Positions 36,171-44,804 of a stretch of 64,000 nucleotides of DNA are shown here, one piece after another. The position numbers and the translations under genes were made by a program. The stretch is from Synechococcales cyanobacterium bin59.metabat.ball.084 (GTDB taxonomy: Bacteria > Cyanobacteriota > Cyanobacteriia > Cyanobacteriales > Chamaesiphonaceae): NCBI GenBank assembly GCA_013297675.1, contig JAAFHZ010000005.1, forward strand, positions 26,435 to 90,434. The letters are read 5' to 3'. The notes under the pieces were generated by a model, which worked only from the letters and a program-made list of their open reading frames with translations, did not search any database and was not told the origin of the DNA. Numbering within the stretch: the stretch's first letter is position 1; every line of letters starts with the position of its first letter.

Positions 36171-36779
36171 CTAATCCTGAAGCGTTTGGATAAATGCCTC
36201 GACGGCATCATATTGATCGGCCATCCGGGAGTGAAATTCCAGCGATCGCAGATCTAGATCAGGTAACAATTCGCTTTGGCGCACCAACTCATAACCTGTC
36301 GATAGCTCCTCTTGCGCCTTCGGCAACCGCAAAACATAAACCGCAATCACACCATCTTCCCAGAACCAAACTTCTGGGACTCCGATACGACGATAGATTT
36401 CCAGCACATCGATTCCGCCACTGGTTACGGTGATTTCGATGGCCAAATCTGGAATCGATTTACGTTCTCCTAGGCTATAGGATTCATCAGGTTCCTTGCG
36501 TGCGCCAAGCGCTTTCATGCCGAGAGTTGCACTACCTGATGCATAAAAGCGAATTTTTTTTACTCGCAGGTATGCTTCGATCAGTTGAGCACAAGTCTTT
36601 TTGGGTGTTTCATGATCGCCAGACAACGGAGCCATAATTTCTAACAATCCATCTAAGTACGTCAGGCGTGCCCCTGTTCCAGTCATGTCTTCATCCAGCT
36701 TTTGCAGAATTTCCCACGCTACACCAGAAAGTAACGCAGCACTAGATTTTAGGGTTGTTTGAGAAGCTGAGACTACCAT
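36171..36779 (-). CDS. Uma2 family (DUF820) endonuclease-like protein
   Basis: A 202-residue Uma2/DUF820 protein, a PD-(D/E)XK-fold family present in many copies in cyanobacteria; nuclease activity is predicted from the fold and in vivo function is unclear. Visible motifs are LTYLDGLLEIMAPLSGDHE, KSIPDLAIEITVTSGG (active-site Asp and Glu) and IGVPEVWFWEDG, ending ELLPDLDLRSLEFH. The usual Lys of the E-x-K motif is replaced here, as is common. Residues around VLRLPKAQEELSTGY contain a match to the 24-bp repeat found inside two other genes of the window. It is convergent with the peroxiredoxin gene. Confidence 0.9.
   Translation of the reverse strand: MVVSASQTTLKSSAALLSGVAWEILQKLDEDMTGTGARLTYLDGLLEIMAPLSGDHETPKKTCAQLIEAYLRVKKIRFYASGSATLGMKALGARKEPDESYSLGERKSIPDLAIEITVTSGGIDVLEIYRRIGVPEVWFWEDGVIAVYVLRLPKAQEELSTGYELVRQSELLPDLDLRSLEFHSRMADQYDAVEAFIQTLQD
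36300..36325 (-). repeat. 24-bp dispersed repeat, copy in Uma2 gene
   Basis: On the minus strand the sequence GCCGAAGGCGCAAGAGG followed by AGCTATCG matches the insertion inside the ATPase gene at 40274-40303 with one substitution. It is read in frame as part of LPKAQEELS. Confidence 0.65.
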
Positions 36780-36920
36780 TTAATTCAACTTTTCAGTGAT
36801 ATTTTTTCATCATACCGCATCTGCAAAATTGCCAAGCGAGTTGATAAAATAGCCCTGTTTTTTTAAGTAACATCTACAGATTCATCGCCAGACAGTTGAG
36901 AATTTTGGTATGCTGCCACT

Positions 36921-38645
36921 ATGCAACAAGTAGATTTCACCACCCTGACCGCAGCTTGCCAAGAGCTGTCGATCGATTGGATTCCTTCGCGGTTAGAAAC
37001 CGTTTACCAATTCGACAAACACACCATCGCTCTGGGCTTGCGCAACTTTGCCGGTCGCGGCTGGCTAGGCATTTCCTGGCATCCAGAAGCTTCACGGATT
37101 GCCATGACTCAGGCTCCGCCCAAGATTCCCGATACTTTTACCTTTAGTCAGCAGCTTAAGTCCCAGCTTGGGGGTTTGGCCTTGGTGGCGATCGCACCAG
37201 TAGCTCCCTGGGAGCGGGTGATGGATTTGCAGTTTGCCCGCAGACCGGGAGATCCGATCGAGTTCCATTTGTTTGTGGAAGTGATGGGTAAGTATAGTAA
37301 CGCCACCTTGACCGATGCCGATCGATTAATTATTTCTACTGCTCACCAAGTTAGCGGCAAACAGTCTTCGGTACGCACGGTGCAGACTGGACAGCCCTAT
37401 GAGCTGCCGCCGGGAATGCTCAGCGCCATGCCGAAATTGAATGAATCGATCGAAGATTGGCAAGAACGAGTTAGCTTGCTGCCGGGATTGGTCACTAAGC
37501 GCTTGATCGCTAGCTATCGGGGCTTGAGTACGGCTTTAACCAGTGGGTTATTAGTAGCTGCCGGGTTGGCGATCGATAGTCAGACCAGTGATTTATCGGC
37601 GGAGCAATGGCGATCGCTGTTTGTGCAATGGCAGAGTTGGTTGCAATGGGTAGAAGCAGGGGATCGTTGGCAGCCAGTATGGACGAAGGAGGGCTACAGC
37701 GTGATGGGTTGGGGCGATCGACCGGCTAAATCGGTCAATGCTTTGGTGGATGGTTATTTTCAGCAAATTTTAGGTCGATCGAACTTTGGGGCGGTGCGCC
37801 AGCAGCTCTTACAGAAGCTGAAGGTAGTGATGACTAAGTTAGAAGTAAAGGCGCAGACTTTTCGATCGCGGTTGGCAGAGTCGGTGGATGCTGATTTGAG
37901 TCGTAGTAAGGCTGATTTGCTGATGGCCTATTTGCATCTGTGGCGGCCCGGCATGACAGAGATTACTTTGGCCGATTTTGAAACCGGAGAGCAGGTGTCG
38001 ATCGCGCTGCAACCCGAAAAAAACTGTATTCAAAACGCCCAGGCTTTGTATAAGCAGTTTCAAAAGCTCAAAAGGGCACAGACGATTGTGGTGCCTTTGT
38101 TAGCGGCGGTAGATGCAGAGTTGAGCTATTTAGCCCAAGTAGAAAACAGCGTGGGACAGCTCGAAGTTTATCAACAGCTCAGTGATTTAGAGACTTTAAT
38201 TGAGATCAAAGAAGAACTAATTTTAAGTGGTTATATGGCTGCTCCGGCCAATCGATCGAAGCCTTTGGCTGTCACCTTGCCCCATCGATTTACTAGCCCC
38301 AGCGGCTTTGAGGTATTGATCGGGCGCAACAATCGCCAGAATGATTTATTGACCTTTAAAACTGCAACTGACTATGACCTGTGGTTTCATGCTCAAGAAA
38401 TTGCGGGCAGCCATGGGTTGCTGCGTTTACCGGCTGGTGAAGTAGCCCAAGAGGCCGATTTGCAGTACACCGCTAACTTGGTGGCTTACCATAGTCGCAG
38501 TCGCCAAAGCGCAGCGGTGCCAGTTGTTTACACAGCGCCTAAGCATGTTTATAAACCTAAGGGCGCACAGTTAGGAATGGTGATTTATAAGCATGAGCAG
38601 ATCATTTGGGGAAATCCACAAGTGGCAGCCAAAAGTTTGCTGTAA
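36921..38645 (+). CDS. rqcH: NFACT family protein (RqcH/Rqc2 homologue)
   Basis: A 574-residue NFACT protein, the bacterial RqcH family that binds obstructed 50S subunits and adds alanine tails to stalled chains. The N-terminal NFACT-N part includes MQQVDFTTLTAAC, RLETVYQFDKHTIALGLR and EVMGKYSNATLTD. A central HhH region and long coiled coils follow (VVMTKLEVKAQTF, LSYLAQVENSVGQLEVYQQL). The C-terminal NFACT-R (DUF814) has FEVLIGRNNRQNDLLTFK, YDLWFHAQEIAGSHGLLRL and APKHVYKPKGAQLGMV. The length matches cyanobacterial members. Older annotations call it a fibronectin-binding protein. It is followed by the duplicated mnmA start fragment. Confidence 0.93.
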   Translation: MQQVDFTTLTAACQELSIDWIPSRLETVYQFDKHTIALGLRNFAGRGWLGISWHPEASRIAMTQAPPKIPDTFTFSQQLKSQLGGLALVAIAPVAPWERVMDLQFARRPGDPIEFHLFVEVMGKYSNATLTDADRLIISTAHQVSGKQSSVRTVQTGQPYELPPGMLSAMPKLNESIEDWQERVSLLPGLVTKRLIASYRGLSTALTSGLLVAAGLAIDSQTSDLSAEQWRSLFVQWQSWLQWVEAGDRWQPVWTKEGYSVMGWGDRPAKSVNALVDGYFQQILGRSNFGAVRQQLLQKLKVVMTKLEVKAQTFRSRLAESVDADLSRSKADLLMAYLHLWRPGMTEITLADFETGEQVSIALQPEKNCIQNAQALYKQFQKLKRAQTIVVPLLAAVDAELSYLAQVENSVGQLEVYQQLSDLETLIEIKEELILSGYMAAPANRSKPLAVTLPHRFTSPSGFEVLIGRNNRQNDLLTFKTATDYDLWFHAQEIAGSHGLLRLPAGEVAQEADLQYTANLVAYHSRSRQSAAVPVVYTAPKHVYKPKGAQLGMVIYKHEQIIWGNPQVAAKSLL

Positions 38646-38660
38646 TCCAGCGATTTCTTA

Positions 38661-38750
38661 GTTTGCGATATGCTGTAATTGTGCAAACTAGAGTCTGAAA
38701 GACATAAAGACAATCGTTTTGGGTTTATCGGGGGGCGTAGATAGCTCTGT
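38661..38750 (+). pseudogene. Duplicated mnmA promoter and start fragment (broken)
   Basis: These 90 bp align without gaps to 42072-42161, which hold the upstream region and first codons of mnmA, with about 8-9 mismatches by eye. The shared part includes TTTGCGATATGCTGTAA and TTTATCGGGGGGCGTAGATA, encoding the GLSGGVDSS motif. The start codon has changed from ATG to ATA, and similarity stops just after the SGGVDSS codons. It cannot produce a protein. With the intact copy it forms a direct repeat enclosing both ATPase-nuclease genes. Confidence 0.88.
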
Positions 38751-38819
38751 TAATTAATGTTTTACGGACTACTGTCAGAATACTAAATTAGTCATGACTC
38801 GATCGACCCAGGATTTGCT

Positions 38820-40394
38820 ATGATGCGCCACTTTAATACCGCTGGCCCCTGTCGGCAAAACCTTCATTATATGTTGCCTTCAACCAGTAGGCTGCCAAAT
38901 CTGGAGCAATTTATCGCCCAAGAAAACTACTTCGTGATTCATGCCCCCAGGCAAATCGGCAAAACCACCGCCATCATGGGTCTCGCCCAGCAGCTTACTG
39001 CCAGCAACCGCTACGCGGCAATCGTTCTCTCGGCTGAAGTTGGTGCTCCTTTTAGTCAAGATATCGCATCTGCCGAAGATGCCATCCTCGGTGCTTGGCA
39101 AAACACCATCTCCATACGTCTCCCTCCAGATTGCCAGCCACCTGTTTGGGCTGCTTCCCCACCTGGTCAGCGCATTCGTGATGCTCTCCAAACCTGGGCG
39201 ATCGCCTGCCCTAAGCCTCTAGTGATTTTCATTGATGAAATCGATGCTCTGCAAGATCTAGCGCTAGTTTCGATGCTGCGCCAACTGCGCGATGGCTACA
39301 CCAATCGTCCTAAAGCTTTTCCTCAATCTTTGGGTTTAATTGGAATGCGTGATGTGCGAGATTATAAGGTAGCTGCGGGTGGAAGCGAACGGCTACAAAG
39401 TTCCAGTCCCTTTAACATCAAAGTAGAATCGTTAACTATGCGTAACTTCTATGCCGCAGAAGTTGCCGAACTATATCAGCAGCACACCAATGATACCGGT
39501 CAAACCTTTGAGCCAGCCGCTATCCAGCTAGCTTTTGATTTGACCCAAGGGCAGCCCTGGCTAGTGAATGCGATCGCTCGTCAGCTTACCGAAGTTATCG
39601 CCCCCGAGCCATCAATAACTATAACTTCAGCGATGGTCGAAGAGGCTAAAGAAATTCTCATTCGTCGCCAAGATACCCACCTCGATAGCCTCGCTGAAAG
39701 ACTGCGAGAAGATCGGGTTAAAGCAATTGTGCAGCCGATGTTGGCTGGTCAAAGCTTACCAGAGACTTCTAACGAAGATCGTCAATACTTGGTCGATCTG
39801 GGTTTGCTGCGTCGTGATCCTGCCGGAGGACTAGTGATAGCTAATCCCATTTATCGGGAGGTATTACCAAGGGTGTTGGCTCAAGGGCCACAGGATAGTC
39901 TGCCGATGATCGCCCCCAGTTGGTTGAAGGTAGATGGGACGATGGATCTGGAGTGGCTGCTGACAGCATTTTTGGAGTTTTGGCTCCAACATGGCGAAGC
40001 ATTGTTAAAAAGCGCTTCCTATCCCGAAATTGCCCCTCATTTGGTGCTGATGGCTTTTTTGCATCGGGTAATTAACGGCGGTGGTTCTTTGGAACGGGAG
40101 TACGCGATCGGGCGCGATCGAATGGATTTATGTTTGCGCTATGGAGAGGTGAAGCTGGGCATTGAAATCAAGGTCTGGCGCGACAAAAAGGCCGATCCGG
40201 TGGTCAAGGGACTAGAGCAGCTTGAGGGATATTTGAAGCGGATTGGTCCGGCTGAGGGCTGGTTGGTGATCTTCGATCGCCGAAGGCGCAAGCGGAGCTA
40301 TCGGCGGAAAAATGCCTTAGAGCTAGAGGAGCGGTTGGGGGAAACTAAGATGCAAACCAGCACCGGACAAATGGTGACGGTGATTCGTGCTTAG
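38820..40394 (+). CDS. AAA ATPase fused to PD-(D/E)XK nuclease domain, copy 1
   Basis: A 524-residue protein. The N-terminus has the family motif HFNTAGPC with HYMLP, then an ATPase with Walker A in APRQIGKTT (about residue 43-50) and Walker B in FIDEIDAL. A helical part (TQGQPWLVNAIARQL) follows. The C-terminal 120 residues resemble a PD-(D/E)XK nuclease: EREYAIGRDRMDLCLRYG, then GIEIKVW (E-x-K) and a Gln in LEQLEGYL. Roles of such ATPase-nuclease proteins are not settled; defence or mobility is a guess. Codon 2 is also ATG, matching the single Met of copy 2. Compared with copy 2 it has 8 extra residues after FDRR, encoded by a 24-bp repeat. Confidence 0.85.
   Translation: MMRHFNTAGPCRQNLHYMLPSTSRLPNLEQFIAQENYFVIHAPRQIGKTTAIMGLAQQLTASNRYAAIVLSAEVGAPFSQDIASAEDAILGAWQNTISIRLPPDCQPPVWAASPPGQRIRDALQTWAIACPKPLVIFIDEIDALQDLALVSMLRQLRDGYTNRPKAFPQSLGLIGMRDVRDYKVAAGGSERLQSSSPFNIKVESLTMRNFYAAEVAELYQQHTNDTGQTFEPAAIQLAFDLTQGQPWLVNAIARQLTEVIAPEPSITITSAMVEEAKEILIRRQDTHLDSLAERLREDRVKAIVQPMLAGQSLPETSNEDRQYLVDLGLLRRDPAGGLVIANPIYREVLPRVLAQGPQDSLPMIAPSWLKVDGTMDLEWLLTAFLEFWLQHGEALLKSASYPEIAPHLVLMAFLHRVINGGGSLEREYAIGRDRMDLCLRYGEVKLGIEIKVWRDKKADPVVKGLEQLEGYLKRIGPAEGWLVIFDRRRRKRSYRRKNALELEERLGETKMQTSTGQMVTVIRA
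40274..40303 (+). repeat. 24-bp dispersed repeat, in-frame insertion in ATPase copy 1
   Basis: The sequence GCCGAAGGCGCAAGCGG followed by AGCTATCG sits between the FDRR and NALELEE codons. The paralogous gene at 40522-42063 lacks exactly 24 nt here, so the insertion is directly demonstrated. It adds eight mostly basic residues (RRKRSYRR region) without breaking the frame. Confidence 0.85.
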
Positions 40395-40521
40395 GCTCTT
40401 CAAGCTAGGTGGAGTTAGGTATAATGAGGTGCAAAGTTTTACAAAATTACAACGATAGTTTGTCTAGGGCGCTACTTAAAATACTAAATCAGCTTGGGGC
40501 TACCGAGTAGCTCATATCACC

Positions 40522-42063
40522 ATGAACCGTCACTTTAACACTGCTGGCCCTTGCCAAAGCGATATTCACTACATGCTATCACCAGCAACTCGATTACCCC
40601 AGATTGATCGACTCATCGACCAGCGCAACTATTTTATTATTCATGCCCCCCGGCAAATCGGCAAAACCACCGCCATTCAAGCCCTCGCCCAAGACTTAAC
40701 TACCCAAGGTCACTATACAGCAGTAGTGGTCTCTGCCGAAACCGGCGCAGCATTTAGCCACGAACCCATATTAGCCCAAAGCCAACTTTTAATTGCTTGG
40801 TACGAAGCCATCTGCTTTTGGCTACCAGCCGAACTACAGCCACCCGACTGGAGCCATTGCACCACCCTTGGTCAAGCCCTGGGCTTATGGTGTCGTCATA
40901 GTCCTAGACCGATCGCGCTGTTTGTTGACGAAATCGATGCGTTGCAAGACGAGGCACTAGTGACAGTCTTACGTCAACTGCGCGATGGCTACAACCGAAG
41001 ACCTACAGGGTTTCCGGTCTCAGTTGGGCTAATTGGAATGCGCGACGTGCGAGATTACAAAGTCGCCTCAGGCGGCAGTGACAGATTGCAAAGCTCTAGT
41101 CCCTTTAACATCAAAGTAGAATCGCTAACTATGCGTAACTTCTATGTCGCAGAAGTTGTCGAATTGTATCAGCAGCACACTGATGATACCGGTCAAATCT
41201 TTGAGCCAGAAGCTATACAGCTAGCTTTTGATTTGACCCAAGGCCAGCCCTGGCTGGTGAATGCGATCGCCCGTCAGCTCACAGAAGTAATTGCCCCAGA
41301 ACCATCAATAACTATAACTCCAGCGATGGTCGAAGAGGCTAAAGAAATTCTCATTCGTCGTCAAGATACCCACCTCGATAGCCTCGCTGAAAGACTGCGA
41401 GAAGATCGGGTTAAAGCAATTGTGCAGCCGATGTTGGCTGGTCAAAGTTTACCAGAGACTTCTAACGAAGATCGTCAATACTTGGTCGATCTGGGTTTGC
41501 TGCGTCGTGATCCTGCCGGAGGACTGGTGATAGCTAATCCCATTTATCGGGAGGTATTACCAAGGGTGTTGGCTCAAGGGCCACAGGATAGTTTGCCGAC
41601 GATCGCTCCCAGTTGGTTGAAGGCAGATGGGACGATGGATCTGGAGTGGCTGCTGACAGCATTTTTGGAGTTTTGGCTCCAGCATGGCGAAGCACTGTTA
41701 AAAAGCGCTTCCTATCCCGAAATTGCCCCTCATTTGGTGCTAATGGCTTTTTTGCATCGGGTAATTAACGGCGGTGGTTCTCTGGAACGAGAATATGCCA
41801 TTGGCCGCGATCGAATGGATTTATGTCTGCGCTATGGAGAGGTGAAGCTGGGCATTGAAATTAAGGTCTGGCGCGACAAAAAGGCCGATCCGGTGGTCAA
41901 GGGACTAGAGCAGCTTGAGGGCTATTTGAAGCGGATTGGTCCGGCTGAGGGCTGGTTGGTGATCTTTGATCGGCGTGCAAATGCCTTAGAGCTAGAGGAG
42001 CGGTTGGGGGAAACTAAGTTGCAAACCAGTACCGGACAAACGGTAACAGTCATCCGAGCTTAG
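40522..42063 (+). CDS. AAA ATPase fused to PD-(D/E)XK nuclease domain, copy 2
   Basis: A 513-residue paralogue of the preceding gene with the same order: HFNTAGPC start, Walker A in APRQIGKTT, Walker B in LFVDEIDAL, a helical region, and the PD-(D/E)XK part with GRDRMDLCLRYG and GIEIKVW. The first 200 or so residues differ at many positions from copy 1, whereas from SSSPFNIKVESLTMRNFY onward the two are nearly identical in protein and DNA. That sharp change points to gene conversion. The 24-bp insertion is absent. It lies directly upstream of mnmA and may share transcription with it. Confidence 0.85.
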   Translation: MNRHFNTAGPCQSDIHYMLSPATRLPQIDRLIDQRNYFIIHAPRQIGKTTAIQALAQDLTTQGHYTAVVVSAETGAAFSHEPILAQSQLLIAWYEAICFWLPAELQPPDWSHCTTLGQALGLWCRHSPRPIALFVDEIDALQDEALVTVLRQLRDGYNRRPTGFPVSVGLIGMRDVRDYKVASGGSDRLQSSSPFNIKVESLTMRNFYVAEVVELYQQHTDDTGQIFEPEAIQLAFDLTQGQPWLVNAIARQLTEVIAPEPSITITPAMVEEAKEILIRRQDTHLDSLAERLREDRVKAIVQPMLAGQSLPETSNEDRQYLVDLGLLRRDPAGGLVIANPIYREVLPRVLAQGPQDSLPTIAPSWLKADGTMDLEWLLTAFLEFWLQHGEALLKSASYPEIAPHLVLMAFLHRVINGGGSLEREYAIGRDRMDLCLRYGEVKLGIEIKVWRDKKADPVVKGLEQLEGYLKRIGPAEGWLVIFDRRANALELEERLGETKLQTSTGQTVTVIRA

Positions 42064-42114
42064 GCTCTCGCGTTTGCGATATGCTGTAAGGGTGCAAACT
42101 AAAGTTTGAAAGAC

Positions 42115-43158
42115 ATGAAGAAAATCGTTGTGGGTTTATCGGGGGGCGTAGATAGCTCCGTAGCCGCCGCCCTGCTGTGCGATCGAGGATATGAAGTAAT
42201 TGGTTTGACCCTGTGGCTAATGAAGGGCAAGGGACAGTGCTGCTCAGAAGGAATGACCGATGCGGCCAAGATTTGTGAGCAGTTGGGCATTGAGCATCAC
42301 ATTGTAGATAGCCGCGAGACTTTTGAAAAATATATTGTGGACTATTTGGTAGAAGGCTACCAGGCTGGGATCACTCCTTTGCCTTGTTCGCAGTGCAATA
42401 GTGAAGTGAAATTTGGGCCGATGGTGGCCTACGCCAAAGCCACTTGGAATAGTGACTTTATTGCTACCGGACATTATGCCAGGATTGATAAAGTGTCTGG
42501 TCGTTATCGTCTGCGGCGGGCGGTGGATTTGACCAAAGATCAGTCCTACTTTTTGTATACTCTGACCCAGCCGCTGCTGGCTGCCACGGTTTTTCCTTTG
42601 GGTGAAACCCATAAGACCGAAACTAGGGCGATCGCCGACACCATGGGGCTTTCTACTGCTCAAAAGCCCGAAAGCATGGATTTGTGTCTGGTAGAAAAAC
42701 ACGGCTCGATGCAGTCTTTTTTAGAAAAATATCTTGAACCAGCTCCTGGTCAGATTGTGAACTGTCAAGGTGAGGTGCTAGGTGAGCATCGGGGGATTCA
42801 CAATTACACGATCGGGCAACGGCGGGGTATTGGTCTGGCGGCACCAGATCCGCTGTATGTGGTGGCTTTGAATCCCGGCAAAAACCAGGTGGTGGTTGGT
42901 TCCCGCGCTGAAACCCATAGCTCAGAATGTCTGGTCGATCGAATTAACTGGGTGTCGATCGAGCAACCCAGCACTCCCATTCGAGCAGAAGTCCAAGTGC
43001 GCTATCGATCGCCTGCGGCTTTAGCCACGGTAATTCCATTGGCAAATGGCGCAGCTAAGATTATCTTTGATGAGCCGCAGTTTGGTATTACTCCTGGTCA
43101 AGCAGCCGTTTGGTACGACGGTGATGTAGTACTTGGTGGCGGTATTTTGATCCATTAA
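42115..43158 (+). CDS. mnmA: tRNA-specific 2-thiouridylase MnmA
   Basis: MnmA thiolates U34 of Lys, Glu and Gln tRNAs in the cytoplasm using sulfur relayed from a cysteine desulfurase. The protein has 347 residues from the ATG at 42115; an in-frame TTG at 42106 is less likely. The PP-loop is [14 protein letters not shown]. The two catalytic Cys are in [14 protein letters not shown] and in [10 protein letters not shown]. The conserved [13 protein letters not shown] and [12 protein letters not shown] motifs are all present. The stop overlaps the convergent DUF2817 gene by 4 nt. Its upstream region is duplicated 3.4 kb away. Confidence 0.96.
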   Translation: MKKIVVGLSGGVDSSVAAALLCDRGYEVIGLTLWLMKGKGQCCSEGMTDAAKICEQLGIEHHIVDSRETFEKYIVDYLVEGYQAGITPLPCSQCNSEVKFGPMVAYAKATWNSDFIATGHYARIDKVSGRYRLRRAVDLTKDQSYFLYTLTQPLLAATVFPLGETHKTETRAIADTMGLSTAQKPESMDLCLVEKHGSMQSFLEKYLEPAPGQIVNCQGEVLGEHRGIHNYTIGQRRGIGLAAPDPLYVVALNPGKNQVVVGSRAETHSSECLVDRINWVSIEQPSTPIRAEVQVRYRSPAALATVIPLANGAAKIIFDEPQFGITPGQAAVWYDGDVVLGGGILIH

Positions 43159-44222
43159 TTTGGTCTGTCGCGCACAGCTCGATCGGCCTGAGCCACAATT
43201 TCTACACTCTGGGCAATTACCCTCGATCGCCACTGCTCAGACTCTGGGCAAAAGATTTCTTTCATTTGCTCTTTAGTCCGCAGATAAACTGGGTCTGTGG
43301 CTGCTAGCCAATTGTGAACGTAGTTCTCTTGGCGTAGCATCATCAGCACCTTGGCAAAAGAGTAGGTGCCAAACTCCGCACAAAAATAGTTGTAGTTACG
43401 AGGCTGAAGCAATTGACGAGTCCATTGGCCAATATTGCCTCTGACCTGATATTTTTTTTTGCCGCCATCAACGGCCAAAATATACTCCGCCCCAAAGTAA
43501 GCCTGTAAATTCTGCAACTCTGCCGGAGTCACGACCGTATCCATCAATAATTGGTAGGTACCCCACTTCCCTAAACCGGTATGGAAATCTAAATGCAGAA
43601 TATTTTGTGATTCCCCCATCCATTGAGGTAAATGCTCTTGCAGAATTTGCTGGGTCTTACTGGCCGCCTGACCACCGAAAAATAAGCCTTGAGGAAAATC
43701 ATATTGACCCTCGGCAACGGCTTGCCAGATGTTAGCCAGTTTGTATTTAGCGATCGCCCCCAACATCTGAGGCACAAACCAATCAATGCTACCCAGCCGC
43801 TCGGGATTTAAAACCGTCGATATTTTGCCATATATCGGCGAACTGCCACGATATTCTTCTCCCGGCAATAAAAAATTGCGATTCAGATCAATATTGTCTT
43901 CATTGCAACGCCGCAAATGAGCAAAGCCATAAGGATTGAGAGCATGAATAAACACCCAATTAAGATCGGTAGCCAACGAGCCAGAATCCATCAATGCCAA
44001 CTGCACTGCCGCACCAAAGAAGCCTTCCCCACCATGTAATCCGCTAGAAACTAAAATAGTGGGTCTACTCGGCAAGGATGCGGAAATAGCGACATCAATT
44101 GATAAATCCTCCATAACTGAGTAAGAATCGGTTTGCCAACCTAATTCTGCTGCCCTGCTACAGAATCGATCGCGGGCAGTGTAATAGTTCGGAGAAAAAT
44201 TAGATGCAGGAGAGTCAGTCAT
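43155..44222 (-). CDS. DUF2817 family peptidase-like protein
   Basis: A 355-residue protein of the DUF2817 family, related in fold to M14 zinc carboxypeptidases. The zinc-binding pattern is visible as [18 protein letters not shown] (His and Glu) and later [13 protein letters not shown] (His). [12 protein letters not shown] supplies the substrate-binding Asn-Arg seen in M14 enzymes. No signal peptide is seen, so it is probably cytoplasmic. The natural substrate is unknown. It overlaps the end of mnmA by 4 nt on the opposite strand. Confidence 0.88.
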   Translation of the reverse strand: MTDSPASNFSPNYYTARDRFCSRAAELGWQTDSYSVMEDLSIDVAISASLPSRPTILVSSGLHGGEGFFGAAVQLALMDSGSLATDLNWVFIHALNPYGFAHLRRCNEDNIDLNRNFLLPGEEYRGSSPIYGKISTVLNPERLGSIDWFVPQMLGAIAKYKLANIWQAVAEGQYDFPQGLFFGGQAASKTQQILQEHLPQWMGESQNILHLDFHTGLGKWGTYQLLMDTVVTPAELQNLQAYFGAEYILAVDGGKKKYQVRGNIGQWTRQLLQPRNYNYFCAEFGTYSFAKVLMMLRQENYVHNWLAATDPVYLRTKEQMKEIFCPESEQWRSRVIAQSVEIVAQADRAVRDRPN

Positions 44223-44262
44223 AAACGTAAATAGTTACAGCTACTTCAAATCAAAAAAGCCA

Positions 44263-44616
44263 TCAACTTTCCTGATGAAATCTACAGCCTGCGCAAGGTC
44301 CCATGGGCAACACCGCACAGCGAATTAACTCCGATCGAGCGTTAAAACTACAGCTAGCATCCCCAATAATCCAGCGACCATCAATTAAACTGCGCTCTTT
44401 TGGTCGATCGGCCACCTGCACATACAAAGAAATTTTCGCTAACTGATATCGTCCTGCTCGATATTGATAACAGTGGCGACGCTCTAACACTGCGTAAGTA
44501 ACATGATCTAAATCTAAATAATCACCGGGCTGCGGAGTCCAATCTAAAACTAGTCGATCGATCTTCGCCTGAGAATGACTAAGAATCACCTCAGTCGGTA
44601 AAGAGTAGGCTTCCAT
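44263..44616 (-). CDS. DUF6464-like cyanobacterial conserved protein
   Basis: A 117-residue protein from the ATG at 44616, chosen over one at 44652 because MEAYSLPTEV begins the conserved region. The sequence includes TPQPGDYLDLDHVTYAVLER, a beta-rich middle, and a conserved C-terminal block ERSLIDGRWIIGDASCSFNA with AVLPMGPCAGCRF, where several Cys could bind metal. I recall this pattern from a conserved cyanobacterial family (DUF6464); the assignment is from memory. The function is unknown. Confidence 0.7.
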   Translation of the reverse strand: MEAYSLPTEVILSHSQAKIDRLVLDWTPQPGDYLDLDHVTYAVLERRHCYQYRAGRYQLAKISLYVQVADRPKERSLIDGRWIIGDASCSFNARSELIRCAVLPMGPCAGCRFHQES

Positions 44617-44687
44617 GGCAGTTTGCAAAAGTCCAAGAACCCATCGTACCAAAAATCACCGAACCCCGCACCCCAAAACGTAGGGGC

Positions 44688-44757
44688 GGGTTTAGCCGCC
44701 AACACAACAAAAACCCAAAATTAAAAAATCAAAACCCGCCCTTCAGCGGGTTTTGAT
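44688..44757 (-). terminator. Rho-independent terminator of ocp with adjoining GC repeat
   Basis: Stem arms 44728-44739 and 44746-44757 pair perfectly over 12 bp around a 6-nt loop. On the minus strand the hairpin is followed by six T, the classic form, 48 nt after the ocp stop. A second GGCGGGTTTAGCCGCC stretch at about 44686-44701 resembles a GC-rich word common in cyanobacterial intergenic regions and could pair alternatively with the hairpin arm. Confidence 0.85.
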
Positions 44758-44804
44758 CAAGACCATTGATTCCAATAAAATTGATTTCAATAAATCAAAG
44801 AATC

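Noticed and set aside
38661..38750. A short independent gene between rqcH and the first ATPase
   Set aside because: The segment is a degraded copy of the mnmA start with its ATG lost and stops soon after, so it is not a gene.
44653..44804. CRISPR-like or palindromic repeat array near ocp
   Set aside because: Only one hairpin and one related GC-rich word are present, with no regular spacing. The hairpin is well explained as the ocp terminator.
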